Source: Galeopsis tetrahit | Taxonomy: Eukaryota > Streptophyta > Magnoliopsida > Lamiales > Lamiaceae | DNA: 64,000 nucleotides | Assembly: GCA_963675135.1 (NCBI GenBank) | Contig: OY776125.1 | Coordinates: forward strand, 27,762,565 to 27,826,564 | Direction of reading: 5' to 3' | Shown here: in pieces, positions 45,099 to 56,959 of the stretch | Layout of the letters: each line of letters opens with the position of its first letter | How positions within the stretch are numbered: the stretch's first letter is position 1 | Translations under genes and position numbers: made by a program | Notes under the pieces: generated by a model | What the model was told of the DNA's origin: nothing | Databases searched by the model: none | What the model saw: the letters and a program-made list of their open reading frames with translations, nothing else

Positions 45099-48000
45099 TT
45101 TCATGGTGTTTATAATAGTGAGTAATAATTTTTTATCATTTGTTTTTTCACTCTTTTGATCTTTTTTTCATGAAAGCATCTAAATATCATGTTATAGTGA
45201 AGGAGTACATTATTTTTTTGTATTTATAATAGTGAGTAATGATTTTTAATAATTTGTTTATTTAGATGCGTGAGTATTTTCTTGAGAGTACATTGATTTT
45301 GTGTTTTTTTTTTTCTCTTGTGGAAAGCGTCATGTGATTGAGTTGACCACAGGTTATAGGGGAATATTATTTTTGTACAAAAATAGTGCTTCTTTATTTT
45401 TAGATTGATTTTGTTTTTTTGAGGATAGATGGATATAGTGTTATCTTGGAGTTGCTTAGTGGGAGTAGAACGTTGTCACACTAGACGTTATTCATTAATT
45501 GATCATATCCTACATTAAATATTTAGTTAATTGAGAGTGATGAGATATTATCGTGCCTTCTTCCCCATCTTCAATCTCTGACAAACATATGTTGCATTCT
45601 CCATTTTCTTTCTGTAACAAAATCTGGGAGTGATAATATTTGTAGTTGATAGTGATAATTAACTACTTGAGCAATTTTGGGAGGACTAGAAAATATGTCG
45701 CGCTGATCATCATGGTGTTTTTAATTAGAGTAGGTAGAATTTGTTCAATTTCAATTTAAGCTGAAGGTTTGTGCTTTGGTTATTTTCTATTCTTTGGTAT
45801 AGAGTGTATACTGAAAAGGCGAATCTTTTCAAAAATGCAGATCTGATCGGCATAAATATATTTTTTATGCATAACAAACTTTGAATATGCAAATAGTATA
45901 TTGTCTATTTCTACATTATTAATATTATTATGCAAATTTTTTTTTTATTTTTTCTGCATATTACACTTGTAAATTGCATATTTATATTCAGAACATTAAA
46001 ACCATCAACAACGGCAAAATAATTTACTATATAATCAAATACCATCAAAAAAAATAATTTACATATCTAAACTTGGTAATGGAGATACAAGACTTTCAAC
46101 ATACTTATATGTATGTTGAATTTGATATACCCTACCAGTCTCATAATATGCAACGAATATAAAGAAACTGATTGCAATATTTAAAAAATATGCAGAATTT
46201 ATGTTTGTCCTTCTGCATAGTATTGTGTGTGCAAAAAATCTTATCTCGTTCTGCATAAAACGAAAGTTGTTTACATTCTCATATTCAGCTCAAAATAATC
46301 ATAAATAATGCATAAAACGAAAGTTGTTTGCTGACACCCTCACCAAAATATCAGTTACATGTAGTGGGGAAGTTGAGATATAAACCTTTATTTGGTAGTG
46401 GAGAATGTGTGACATCTAATGGGTTATATGTATTAATGAGAATTTAATTTTAACTTCAATGTATTATAACATTATTACAAGATAATATAAATTTTTCTAC
46501 ACTAATGAAATAATAAATAAACATATTTTTCTACATTACATATTTTTATTTATATGACATTTATTTTATGTTGAATTAATATATATAAAAATAATATTTT
46601 ATTTTTTTAAACGTCAAATTTATAATATAAGGTTATTTTTTTCCTTTTATGCAATAAAGTTGCATAATTTAAATTTAGTATTTCATGTGTATCCTATTTA
46701 AATTATATTCATTTTTCATTAATATTATATAATATAATTACTTGATTTTGCTTATATAATGAAATAAATAAATACAAAAGTAATGACTCAATATATATAA
46801 AAGTGATGACTCAATTATTTTTCTGCAGATCAATTGACGTTAGCTTTAGGAAAGTTTTAATTTTGAATGTCTTAATTGATTAGCGCAATTTTCGAAGAGT
46901 TGATAGACAAACATTTAAATTTTAAAACTAATTGACTTTTTATATATTAAATTCGAAATTTAAATAGTAAGGGCATGATGATACATTTATGTTACATTTT
47001 GATCTTAATTTGAAACTATTTTAAAACATGTTCTTATTTAAAAAATCACTAGGTGAAAAGACCTTATATGTGAAATCCCCATAATTTTTTTGGGTGAGGT
47101 TACTAACCCCCAATATAATGTTATACAAACTTCAAATGTTATACACACCCCACTAAAATTTGAAAATCAATTTTTATTAATAAACACACCCTAATTATTT
47201 TCAATTTACCCTTTATCCCTCAAAATAAATACAAATTGAATAAAAAATAAAAATATGATTTAAAATTCAATTAAATGATTAAAAATATAAATTTTAAAAA
47301 TTAATTAAAAAAATATTCAATAATACGAGAAACTAAATAAAATTTTAAAAAATATTTAAAAAAATCAACTACATATTAAAAAATATTTTAATGAAAAAAT
47401 CAATTAAATCCAAAAAAAATCTAAAAATATTAAATAAATCAAATAAAATTTATAAAATAATTAAATTAAAAATACCAATTAATGATTCAATTTTTAAAAA
47501 AACTAAATAAAATAAAAATCAACTCAATCAAAAATAAATATTATGAAAATTAAATAAAAAAATAAAATCTTTCTTTTTTATTGATTTTTTTTAATTTACT
47601 TTTTTTAATGTTTTATTGAATTTTTCAATAATTTTAATTAAATTTTTTTTTGATGATTTATTTTTTAATTTCAAATTCTATTTAATTTTCTAAGAGTTTT
47701 TTCAAAAAAATTAATTAATTTATGTAAATTAATTATTTTTAAAGATTTTGTTAGTTTTTTTTAAATACTTTTAAATTTTAATTACATTTTTTTCAGATTT
47801 TTCATGTTATTTTTTTTAATTATTTTACTCTTTGTTTATGTAAGAGTTATTTAGTTATTTTGTACGGAGTATACTTTTATTTTTGTATTTAAAATTATGG
47901 GGTGTGTATAGAATATTTTGGAGTGTTATTAGCTCTATTTTTTTTAATATAACGTGATGTGGTATGATGATGTGACTTTTTTAAATATATGTGGCACTAA

Positions 48001-48200
48001 TTTTACCAATTTTAATTCCTACAAAACATAAAGGATAAAAATTAAGGTAAAAAATGACAAAAATTGAAAGGTAAAAGACCGTATTTTGTAAAGTTGAAAC
48101 TTAAAAGATTTATTTTGAAATGTATCAAACTTATAGGACTAAAAATAAAATTTCCTCACTTTATAATTTGGGACATCCAAAATAATAAATATGGCACTGC

Positions 48201-49249
48201 TATATTTTTTTGATATAGCATACACTTTATTTTTCCCGCGTGAGTGATTACTATTTATATATTTTGGCGCCAAGACTCTATAAGTTTTGTATGCAAGCAC
48301 GTTCCAATTGAATCAATTTAGCCATTGTACAACTTCAAAAATAGTGGAGTAAAATTTATAATTAAAAAAAGCACTTTCTTTTTTGCCGAATCTACTCTGT
48401 TATTATGTAAAAAAAAAGAAAAATTGTGTTTATTTTAACTCAGTAAGAAATCCAACGTACAACTCCAAATCAAAAATTGTGTGTTCAATACTGAATTTCT
48501 TATGGAATCGACTTCAACGTAAGATATTTGTACTTTGTTATAATGTACAATACGTATTTTATACTGATGATGTTTTCATATAAAATCAAGCATCAAACTT
48601 CATGTATAAACTGTAATGGGAGAACCTCTGATCATAGTTTATATCACGCAGATTATGCCTGGTATTAGCCCCGTGGATAATGAAATAGGGCTCGGGACAT
48701 GATCATCATCACACTTATGAGGTGTTTGCAAATACAAATCAAGGGGCATAATTGTTTTAACAAAGTATGTCTCCTCATAATTTAAATTTTGAGAATTGTT
48801 TTTAAATTGTGGTAGAATTTGCAAAAATTCCCTTAACCACAAGAATGAAGCGAAAATCTGGCCAATGTCATGTCTTATACCAATGCTGGTTCTTGAATTC
48901 TCTAGTTTTATATATTCACTAGTGTAAGACTTGTGTCTTACGTGGGGTTGAAATAAAATTCATATATATATAATTGACAAATTATAATAAAGTTGAAATT
49001 ACATGAAATATATGATAAATACAAATTCTTTTATTCACTTGAATTTTTATATTCAATTTAAGGTTTAGTCTCATATGGAGACCAGTGTAAATAAGAACTC
49101 AACTTCACGTATTTTTTTTTTAAAAATTTTGTTTTGACCCTTTCAAACAATTAAAAAGACTTTCATGTTCCTTTTTTTTATTGATACATTTGGAATTTTC
49201 ATTTTTTTATTTTACTTTAACTCATCGAAAGTAATTAAAAAAAAGTGGA
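48201..49249. other. spacer, no gene seen
   Basis: A+T-rich non-coding DNA without recognisable elements. Confidence 0.45.
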
Positions 49250-49389
49250 ACACAATATTATTAAAAATTACAAGTTGGTATAGCTAAAAATGCAACACAA
49301 TATTAATAAAAAGTGTAAGTCATATATAACTAAAAAATAAAATCCAATATTACTAAAAAAATGTAAGTCACTATAATCGAAAAGTGTAA
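49250..49389. repeat. minisatellite, left part
   Basis: Units of roughly 40-45 bp follow the pattern aaaaagtgtaagtcA(n)tataactgaaaaatgcaacacaatatta. The array continues at 54986-55470 and 55778-55830. It was split by the Harbinger element, whose TAA target lies inside the unit (agtgTAAgtc). Confidence 0.75.
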
Positions 49390-49390
49390 G

Positions 49391-49542
49391 GGCCCGTTTG
49401 GCTCAGCTTATAAGCTACTTAAAACAGCTTATAAGTTGTTTAAGAGCTTATAAGTTGTGTAAATGTGGCCCGTTTGGCTCAGCTTATAAGCTACTTAAAA
49501 CAGCTTATAAGTTGTTTAAGAGCTTATAAGTTGTGTAAATGT
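49391..49542. repeat. 76-bp tandem duplication of the left TIR region
   Basis: The stretch from ggcccgtttggctcagctta to gttgtgtaaatgt occurs twice in a row (49391-49466 and 49467-49542), identical as read. The terminal sequence of the element is thus doubled. Confidence 0.9.
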
Positions 49543-50962
49543 GTTTGGCAATTTTTTTTTTTAAACATCTTATAAGTTGTATAAATAAGCTATTTGAAGC
49601 TTATAAGCTCCAAAATAAAAAGTAGGACAACCCCAACTTATTTTTTAAAAACTTATAAGATATATGTAAATTACAAAAATATCCCTAATACTTTTAATTA
49701 TTTACATGAATATTAATACAAAAAATAACAATTTCATTAATCATAATTTTTTTATTTTCTCTCTCCTCTCTCTCTCTCCCCTCACGATCTCTCTCCCCCC
49801 TTTTCTCCCTGTAGCGATTCTCTCTCAAAACCCTAATCCCCAATCGCCTCTCCACCCTAATCGTTCAGAATTGCAGGAGAAGGTTTTGATAAAGACAAAT
49901 AGCACGCTCTCGGTTCCTCTTCTCTTTTGATAAAGACAAATGATTGTGGCGTGTTGAAGAAAATCCGATTCTCCCAGCGAATCCGCATGCTCAGGCGGCA
50001 GCGAATCCCCATGCACAGGTAATAGGCAATCGCACACTCATGCAACAATTGAATCCTCACACCCCCACAACCGCGCCCGCACAGACTATTTCAGGTTTTC
50101 AGCTTTATTTTTTGCAATTAAATGGATAGTTTTAGGAAAAAAATTAAACAATTTTTAGAAAATTTTGCAGATTAGTTCATAACTTAAAGCAAAGTTGTTG
50201 TTTAGGAAATTTTAACAAAGTTATCGTGACGTCTATTCATTTCTGAACCATTTTTTTGTATTGACTGTCTTATCTTTTAGGTGTTGGAATTCTGTGGTTT
50301 CAGTTCTTGTACTGAATTCATGTGTGTTTTTTACTCTTGAAGTTTTCATTGTAGCAAAGCCCTTTAATTTTTGTGCATATAGGTAATATTTTATTTCTAG
50401 CAAAATGAAAATCTGTCTGTTGATAATTTCACATTGATTATTAGGAGATGTGCATCACTGAAATTGAGATTTATGCGTAAGGCATTTTTTTTAACTTTTA
50501 ACGTTGATATGTTTGCTTATATGTAGAATTGCAATTCACCAAATCATATTAAATTGTATTATATGCTGATATTAATTGATATTTGTGATGTACTATGATG
50601 GAAGTTTGAGTTTTCTTTGAACCTAAAAATGTTCTCCACAGAACAAAGAGAACATCAAATGATAAGATTAGTTTTAGACAGGACGAAAACAATTCATGGG
50701 GTTCTAAATTAGTCTATTGTAATTCGAACAAGTTGTCAAAATTTTGGCACATTAACTAAACATGTTTAGGTCGTGCATTTGGATTCAAAACTGTGAAAGC
50801 AGTACCTACATAATTTTTGCTAATTTAGTTGTTCAAATTCTGGAGAAAATAGCAAGACATAGTTCTGGAAGGTATAAGCATACCTCTCAGGCTCGTTATA
50901 AAAAGCATTTAGTATGTTGAAGTGATCTGGACCACAGGAAACAAAAACACTATGATAAGAAT

Positions 50963-51310
50963 ATGTTTCCATCTTTGGCATCGATCAAAAGAAAGTATTC
51001 TGGAGAAAATAGCAAGAGAAAGAAGGTTTCTGGAGCAACTTCTATTAAAGAAAGTATTAATTCACTCCTACATTTCATGGAGAACAAGAATAATGTCACT
51101 TCTGCACCTTCCACGGAGACGACTATTAGGGAGGCCTTGGAGATTTTAAAGGACATCCCTGGAATTACCCCCACAAGCGAACTTTGGAATTATGCTTGCA
51201 ACCTTTTGAGCAAGAAAGATATGAGAGAAGTGTTTGCTAGTCAACCGTCTAACGAGTCACGCCTATCGTGGCTTGAGTTTAATTATAGCCAATTCAAGAA
51301 AAATCAATGA
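50963..51310 (+). pseudogene. Harbinger Myb/SANT-like protein, C-terminal part
   Basis: PIF/Harbinger elements encode, besides the transposase, a Myb/SANT-like DNA-binding partner. This 115-residue frame resembles the C-terminal half of such proteins, also known as L10-interacting-MYB-like: a basic linker (SIKRKYSGENSKRKK), a helical stretch, and a tail with REALEILKDIPGI and SRLSWLEFNY. The N-terminal Myb-like domain is not present in an open frame upstream, so the ORF is partial or an unrecognised exon is missing. Confidence 0.55.
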
Positions 51311-51670
51311 TTGTAGTTTATTTTATTTTAAGTAAGTCTAGTAAATTTGGCATTGATGTATTAAAAACTCATGTAGAATGGTTTGTTGTTAACGGGATCG
51401 TTACTACTATGCTTCTTTTGTTGTTTCACTATTGAAGCTTTTCTTTAATCTTTTTTCTATGAGGGCCATTTTTTTTAATCTTTTGTTGATCGTTACTACT
51501 ATGCTTCTTTTTCTTCTGACAATTTGGCCAAAAATGTCCCCCACATCAGGTTGTTTTCGTGCCTGGTATTGATCATGTTTTGATCCATGTGGCTTTTTCA
51601 TCCTCTTATATTGGTGTTCCCTGGAATCTCAACGTGCAGTATATAATGTTTGATTGAACTCGTCTTGCAG

Positions 51671-53979
51671 AGAAGCTGACACAACAAAAGAACGTATTGA
51701 GAAGCTTCTTAAGGCTGGAGCAAATGTGATTTTAACTACAAAAGGAATTGATGACATGGCACTCAAGGTAAGCGTTTTTACAATTTTAGCTCCATAAAAC
51801 TTCTCAACCCCACATCAACGGTCAAATGCGTAAAATTTGATACTATGCTTTACTGTGTTATGACGCTTTCCAGTTGTAGCTTGAGTTTCATGATCTAGTG
51901 TGTAGATAAATGGTCAGTGGCTCAGTGCACCTGAGCTTTTCTACACTGATAGTATTTCCATGATTTTGTGTTTGATTTGCAATATCCATATGTAAATAAG
52001 CAAATTTTGCCAAAATCTTCTTTGTGGGTAATTGGCAGCACTTCTGGGAAGTGTTGAAGTCAGAAACATATTCTTCTATGTATGCAATAGAACATGGTAA
52101 ACATTATGCTAATAATATTATGTATAGGCATCTACACTGTTTTTCCTCATTGTAACCCCCTTATCTTAAATTCTGAACTTTTTAATGTTCTCTGCTTTCT
52201 ATTAGTGTGCCATTAAACTCTGTTAAATTGTAACAGTACTTTGTGGAGGCTGGTGCAATAGCTGTTCGACGTGTCCGTAAGGAAGACCTTCGGCATGTTG
52301 CCAAGGCAACTGGTGCAACTGCGGTATATTTCTTTCTCATCTTATTAGGTGCCTGGAATTCTTCGTGTTCTTTGTTTTAGAATGATTGAAATAATAGTTA
52401 CATCAAAATCCCCTGATAGTTTAAAATCAATTGTAAAGCAGCATTTAGCAAGCATCTAAATAAACTCAAAGCCTGATATTATCATGCAGTCTATCAAAAT
52501 GAGGTTTCTCTACTATGACACGGTCCTTTTCAACAGGCTGTTCTTGAGAAAAACTGTGCTTCAACAAGAAATATTCTTTTTTATGATTATTAATGCTGTA
52601 ACATTTCTGGTTTGGTGATGTCTGTGCTGATTTTTACATTGAAAGACGATGCAAAAGCACCCATGTTTAGGCATTCATGCACTAGCATTTTTGGGCTGTA
52701 AACATATTTTGAACTTTTAGTTTTGTAAAACATCTTGATTTTATTATTCATCTTGTGATTTAGAAAAGAGATCTTGACCATAAAAGGCTAGTGTTTTTAC
52801 TAGACAAGAAGGCAAAAATTGTACTCAAGACTCTTTTTTACTCCAGTCTATATCTTTTAATTACTGATTTGGTCTCAATGAATTGAAGACTAGGAAGTAT
52901 CATGTGTAATTGCATGTAAACAGAATTTTAGGGGCAACCTTTCTCTTCCTAATCGTTGCTCTTGTACAGGTTTCCACTTTTGCAGATATGGAAGGAGAAG
53001 AAACATTTGATTCTTCTTCTCTAGGATATGCTGATGAAGTAGTGGAGGAACGTATTGCTGACGACGATGTGATTATGATAAAGGGGACTAAAACCATAAG
53101 TGGGGTATGAGTTCTGGGTCTTGTAATATTATGATAATATCTTGTTGCCTGTGGAGTTATCTGTCTACTGTTTGTTCAAGACAGTGCTCCGTTTCAAATT
53201 TAAATATACGATAAAGTGTCAGTTGTACTTATAACTTCTGCAAAGCATCATGTGAATTGAATTAAAATGGACTTTCTTCAGGTTTCTTTAATACTCAGAG
53301 GTGCAAATGACTACATGCTTGATGAAATGGAGAGGGCTTTGCATGATGCTCTATGCATTGTCAAAAGGACTCTGGAATCTAATATTGTAAGGACCTGCTG
53401 TTGATTGATACTTTTCGGAAATTGAAAATCTATTTTGTGTTGTTTCTACTTTTCTCTGATTGTTGTGCTTACTATTTCTAGCAGTTTTTCTTTCAATGTA
53501 TTAGCCTTGTTATATATCCATCATCTTCAAGAATACATTATACATGAGTAGCATTTGCTTGCGGTTATTAGGTTGAGTGTAGGGAGAAAAAAACTGAACC
53601 TCTTGAAATGTTGTAAGATTAATCTTTAGCATGAGTCAGTATTCTGGATATGGAAACACTATAGCTAGTGTGAATAAATTAACTCATCTTCTTGAAATTT
53701 GGTAAAATATAGGTAGTTGCTGGTGGAGGTGCAGTGGAGGCAGCACTTTCTGTATATCTGGAGAATTTGGCTACAACTTTGGGGTCAAGGGAGCAACTGG
53801 CTATTGCCGAGTTTGCTGAGTCCTTTTTAATCATACCTAAGGTAAGGTTCCTCAGTGAATAATGCTTTGAATTTTTAGTATCAATGTCATATGTCGTGTC
53901 TTTTGCCATCTGAATTGCATTTTGGAATGTTCCTTTCTAGGTGGTTGCTGTCAATGCTGCTAAAGATGCTACTGAATTG
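51671..53979 (+). pseudogene. CCT1: captured internal exons of chaperonin CCT1 (TCP-1 alpha)
   Basis: CCT1 is a subunit of the cytosolic TRiC/CCT chaperonin. Six exons in order match its middle and C-terminal part: 51671-51767, 52237-52323, 52970-53104, 53282-53386, 53713-53841 and 53941-53979. Each has correct splice borders except where the last runs into transposase. Recognisable segments are NVILTTKGIDDMALK, FVEAGAIAVRRVRKEDLRHV, FADMEGEETFD, LILRGANDYMLDEMERALHD, VVAGGGAVEAALSVYLENLA and VNAAKDATEL. No stop codon or frameshift was seen. The N-terminal half with the apical and ATPase start, and the C-terminal end of the protein, are missing. It lies inside a Harbinger element, so it is a transduplicated fragment and not the functional gene. 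Confidence 0.85.
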
Positions 53980-54280
53980 GACGAAAAGGGTATGCGACTC
54001 AAAACATTCTTGCAGTATTTTGGCTGATATGCCTTATTTTCATATTGACACGCAAAGAGAAATTGTGTTAGCAACTATGGCGATCCACAATTACATAAGG
54101 AAAAAAAATATTCTAGACAAGGCCTTTGAGATAGCAGAGAACGAAAATTATGAGCCAAATGTCGAGCATGTTAGAACATCTGTGGGAGCTTCTAATGTGG
54201 AAGACGTAATTGGTCATCAGAACACCTACTGGATGGCAGTGCGAGATTCAATTGCTGTGGAAATTGCTAAGCAAAGTTGA
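53980..54280 (+). pseudogene. PIF/Harbinger transposase, C-terminal end
   Basis: After the CCT1 exon breaks off, the sequence carries the end of a DDE_4-type transposase: ILADMPYFHIDTQREIVLAT, then MAIHNYIRKK and an acidic tail ending at the stop at 54278-54280. The catalytic D, D and E residues would lie upstream and are absent. The frame differs from that of the preceding CCT1 exon, and the join lies between about 53979 and 54020. Confidence 0.75.
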
Positions 54281-54985
54281 TAATCTTGAATTCGATTAAT
54301 AGGTGATGGTAATTATTATTTAGTATTTGAAGAATTTTGTTTAACAAAGTTTATGTGCTTGCGCGTTGTAAAGATTTTTTTTGTTGAATTTAATATATTT
54401 TTAGCACTATTTTAATCAAAGTAAATAGTTTTTGCTTTTTTTTTAGTTATTATTTTGGTTTAGATAAAATAAAAAAATCAAATTTGAATTTATTGAATTT
54501 ATATTTTAAGATTTTGTTAAGTAGTAACAAAAAAAATCCAAATTTAAAAAATTAAAAGATTAGATTTTAAATTGTTTAGTACTCCAGTATTTATTAAAAA
54601 AAACAAGAATGATAATAAATTCAAAAAAAGTTGCATTAACAAATTTTGTTTAAAAAAAAGAGACTATTTGCATTTTTCGAGAAAAGAAAAAATGAAAAGA
54701 CTATCTAAAATTATTGCGTTAACAACATATTTTGTTTTAAAAAAATTGCATTAACAAAAACATGGAGTAAACATGTCCTTTTTGGTAATTACAATACTAA
54801 AAATAGCTTATAATGCCAAACACATCATCATCTTATAAGATTGTATAAGAACTTATAAGTTTCATTAGCCAAACACTTTTATAACTTATAAGCTACTTAA
54901 AAATTACATCTTATAAGTTGTTTTAAGAGCTTATAAGATGTTATAGCTTATAAGCAATTTAAAATAAGTTGAGCCAAACACCCTC

Positions 54986-55830
54986 TAAGTGCGTATGACT
55001 GAAAAGTGCAACATAATTTTTATTAAAAAGTGCAAGTGAGTATAACTGAAAAATGTAACACAATAATAGTGAAAAATGTAAGTCATTATAACTGAAAAAT
55101 GCAACACAATATTATTAAAAAGTGCAAGTGAGTATAACTGAAAAATGTAACACAATAATAGTGAAAAATGTAAGTCATTATAACTAAAAAATGCAACACA
55201 ATATTATTAAAAAGTGCAAGTCAGTATTAACTTAAAAGTGCAACACAATATTTAATGAAAAATGTAAGTTACTATGTATAACTGAAAAGTGCAACATAAA
55301 AGTGTAACACAATTTTTAATGAAAAGTGTAAGTCATTATAATTGAAAAGTGCAACATAGTTTTAATGAAAAGTGTTAGACACTACAACTGAAAAATGCAA
55401 CACCGAATCTACACAAGACCTGGTCAACTCAAGTTCTTGTATAATTGAAAAGTCAACATTGAAAATATTACTCCCTCCGTCCCCGCTATAAACTTCCCAT
55501 TTCTTTTGGGTGTTTTGATTAAGAAATATGATAAAATAATAGATAAAGTATAAGTGATGTGATGGTGTATGATAAAATAATAGATAAAGTATAAGTGATG
55601 TGATGGTGAGAGAGAAAATAATAGATGGGTATTAGATGAAGTATGATAAAATAATAGATAAAGTAGAAGTGATGTGATTGAGAGAGAGAAAATAATATGC
55701 AAAAAATGGAATGAAAAACTTATAGTGGGACATCCATAAAAGGAAAGTGGGAAACTTATAGTGGGATGGAGGGAGTATTAAAAAGTGTAGATTACTATAA
55801 TTGAAAAGTGCACCACAATTAAAAAAAAAA
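54986..55830. repeat. minisatellite, right part
   Basis: This is the continuation of the 49250 array: about ten units with aaaaagtgcaagt, tataactgaaaaatg and caacacaatat, from 54990 to about 55430. A MITE interrupts it at 55471-55775, and one more unit follows at 55778-55830. Neighbouring units at 55015 and 55105 are nearly identical. Confidence 0.8.
55471..55775. mobile_element. Stowaway-like MITE, complete
   Basis: It runs from ctccctccgtccccgctata to acttatagtgggatggaggg followed by ag, with TA on both sides (55469-55470, 55776-55777). Inside, the phrase tgataaaataatagataaag followed by ta(t/g)aagtgatgtgat is repeated three times. Length is 305 bp. Confidence 0.85.
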
Positions 55831-56614
55831 GTTGATTTAGTCAACTCAAGTTCTTATATAGACTTGAGTCTACAAAAAATCTACTCTCAATTTAATTAAT
55901 TTTATATTTGACCCAAATCAACTAAGTTCAATTCTAATTGTATTGGTGTAAATGTACTCACGCTCCCAAATATTTATACCATTCCTTAAATTTTGGTCTT
56001 TAATTGATTAAGTTTTTTAAATAAGTATTGATTTAAAATATTAATTGATGAAAAGTTCATATTTCAATTATTAAAGTTTGAATGATTTGTCGGTGAATTA
56101 ATTGCATATGATTTAATATTTTATTCGAATGATATTCTATTCATTTTCGAGTATTATATTTGAAAATAAAACTTGAATTTTAAGTTTTGAAAATTTAAAA
56201 AGATACACTCTTTCATAATTTTTAAAACTCAAATTCCGTAAGTTTTAAAATTTTAAAAAGATATAATTGTTTTCATATTTTTTTAGTCTTATATTTACAT
56301 AGTCAATTGAATTTAACGTTAAAAAATAATAATATGAATAACCGTATAATTATAGAAATTTTAACATACCTATTTTTTTTTTTTTTTTTGAAAACAACAT
56401 ACCTATTTTTTTAAAACTACCAATATATGTAGTCGATTAAAAATGATAAGTCTTCATTACCATTAATTACTAATTTATTTAATTAATTAACAAAATTTAA
56501 GAGATTCAAAGGAATAGTTATTTGAATAAATCAATTTTTTTTATGGTATAATTGAAATTTAATGTAAATAATAAATATTACAGAATTATGAATATGGACT
56601 AAAATATAATTATG
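55831..56614. other. spacer, no gene seen
   Basis: A+T-rich non-coding DNA. Near 56365-56415 the phrase aacatacctatttttt occurs on both sides of a T run, perhaps the trace of a very short retroposed insert. Confidence 0.45.
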
Positions 56615-56930
56615 GGCTAGTCTTCTCAGATCTGTGAGACACAATGAGATATGTGAGACTGATCTCCCTTAATACTCATATAAAAAGTGATAATGTTTGA
56701 GTAAAAAGTAAAAAGTGATAATATTTGAGTAAAAAGTGATAGTGTTTAAGCAAAAAGTGACAGTTACTTTTGTTAAAAATATTATCAATTTTTACTTAAA
56801 ACATTATCACTTTTTTTACAAACCCTAGAAAAAAAATATGGATTATCCTATCTAAAATTTTAAAATATGGGACCGTCACACAAAAAAAGATCCGTGAGAC
56901 GGTGTCACACAAATTTTTGTCAACAATTAT
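56615..56930. mobile_element. repeat of the GAGACCGTCTCAC family, unsplit copy
   Basis: The left end gatctgtgagacacaatgag and the right end gatccgtgagacggtgtcac flank an interior. The interior has repeated aagtgataatgtttgagtaaa words on one side and attatcaatttttacttaaa, the inverse, on the other. It corresponds to the copy at 14090-14580 without the inserted MITE. Confidence 0.55.
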
Positions 56931-56959
56931 TTACACTTGTAGGTCCCTAGTTGAGTTGA

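Larger units (their letters stand above)
42943..48157. mobile_element. Mutator-like element, 5.2 kb, arms about 380 bp
   Basis: The left arm 42943 to about 43325 and the right arm from about 47775 to 48157 are inverted copies with few differences. They start gaggaaatt(g/t)tatttttag followed by tcctataagtttgatacatt. Flanks are actttacac (42934-42942) and actttataa (48158-48166), an imperfect 9-bp target duplication. No transposase frame remains. The inside holds copy 2 of the 9-bp-duplication family (43389-44538), a G+C-rich ORF (44820-45098) and A/T-homopolymer-rich DNA. A fold-back A-rich/T-rich block lies at 47220-47860. Confidence 0.8.
49390..54985 (+). mobile_element. PIF/Harbinger element that captured CCT1 exons
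   Basis: The left end gggcccgtttggctcagctt and the inverted right end gagggtgtttggctcaactt are partners. A 3-bp TAA lies at 49387-49389 and 54986-54988, the standard PIF/Harbinger duplication. Inside, in one orientation, are a Myb/SANT-like ORF tail (50963-51310), six exons of chaperonin CCT1 (51671-53979), and the C-terminal end of a Harbinger transposase (53980-54280). The transposase core is absent, so the element cannot move itself. The rest (49543-50950) is leader-like, with a pyrimidine-rich block at 49755-49870. Confidence 0.85.

Noticed and set aside
51671..53979. Functional CCT1 gene
   Set aside because: The N-terminal half and C-terminal end are missing, the last exon runs into transposase, and the whole lies between PIF/Harbinger ends.
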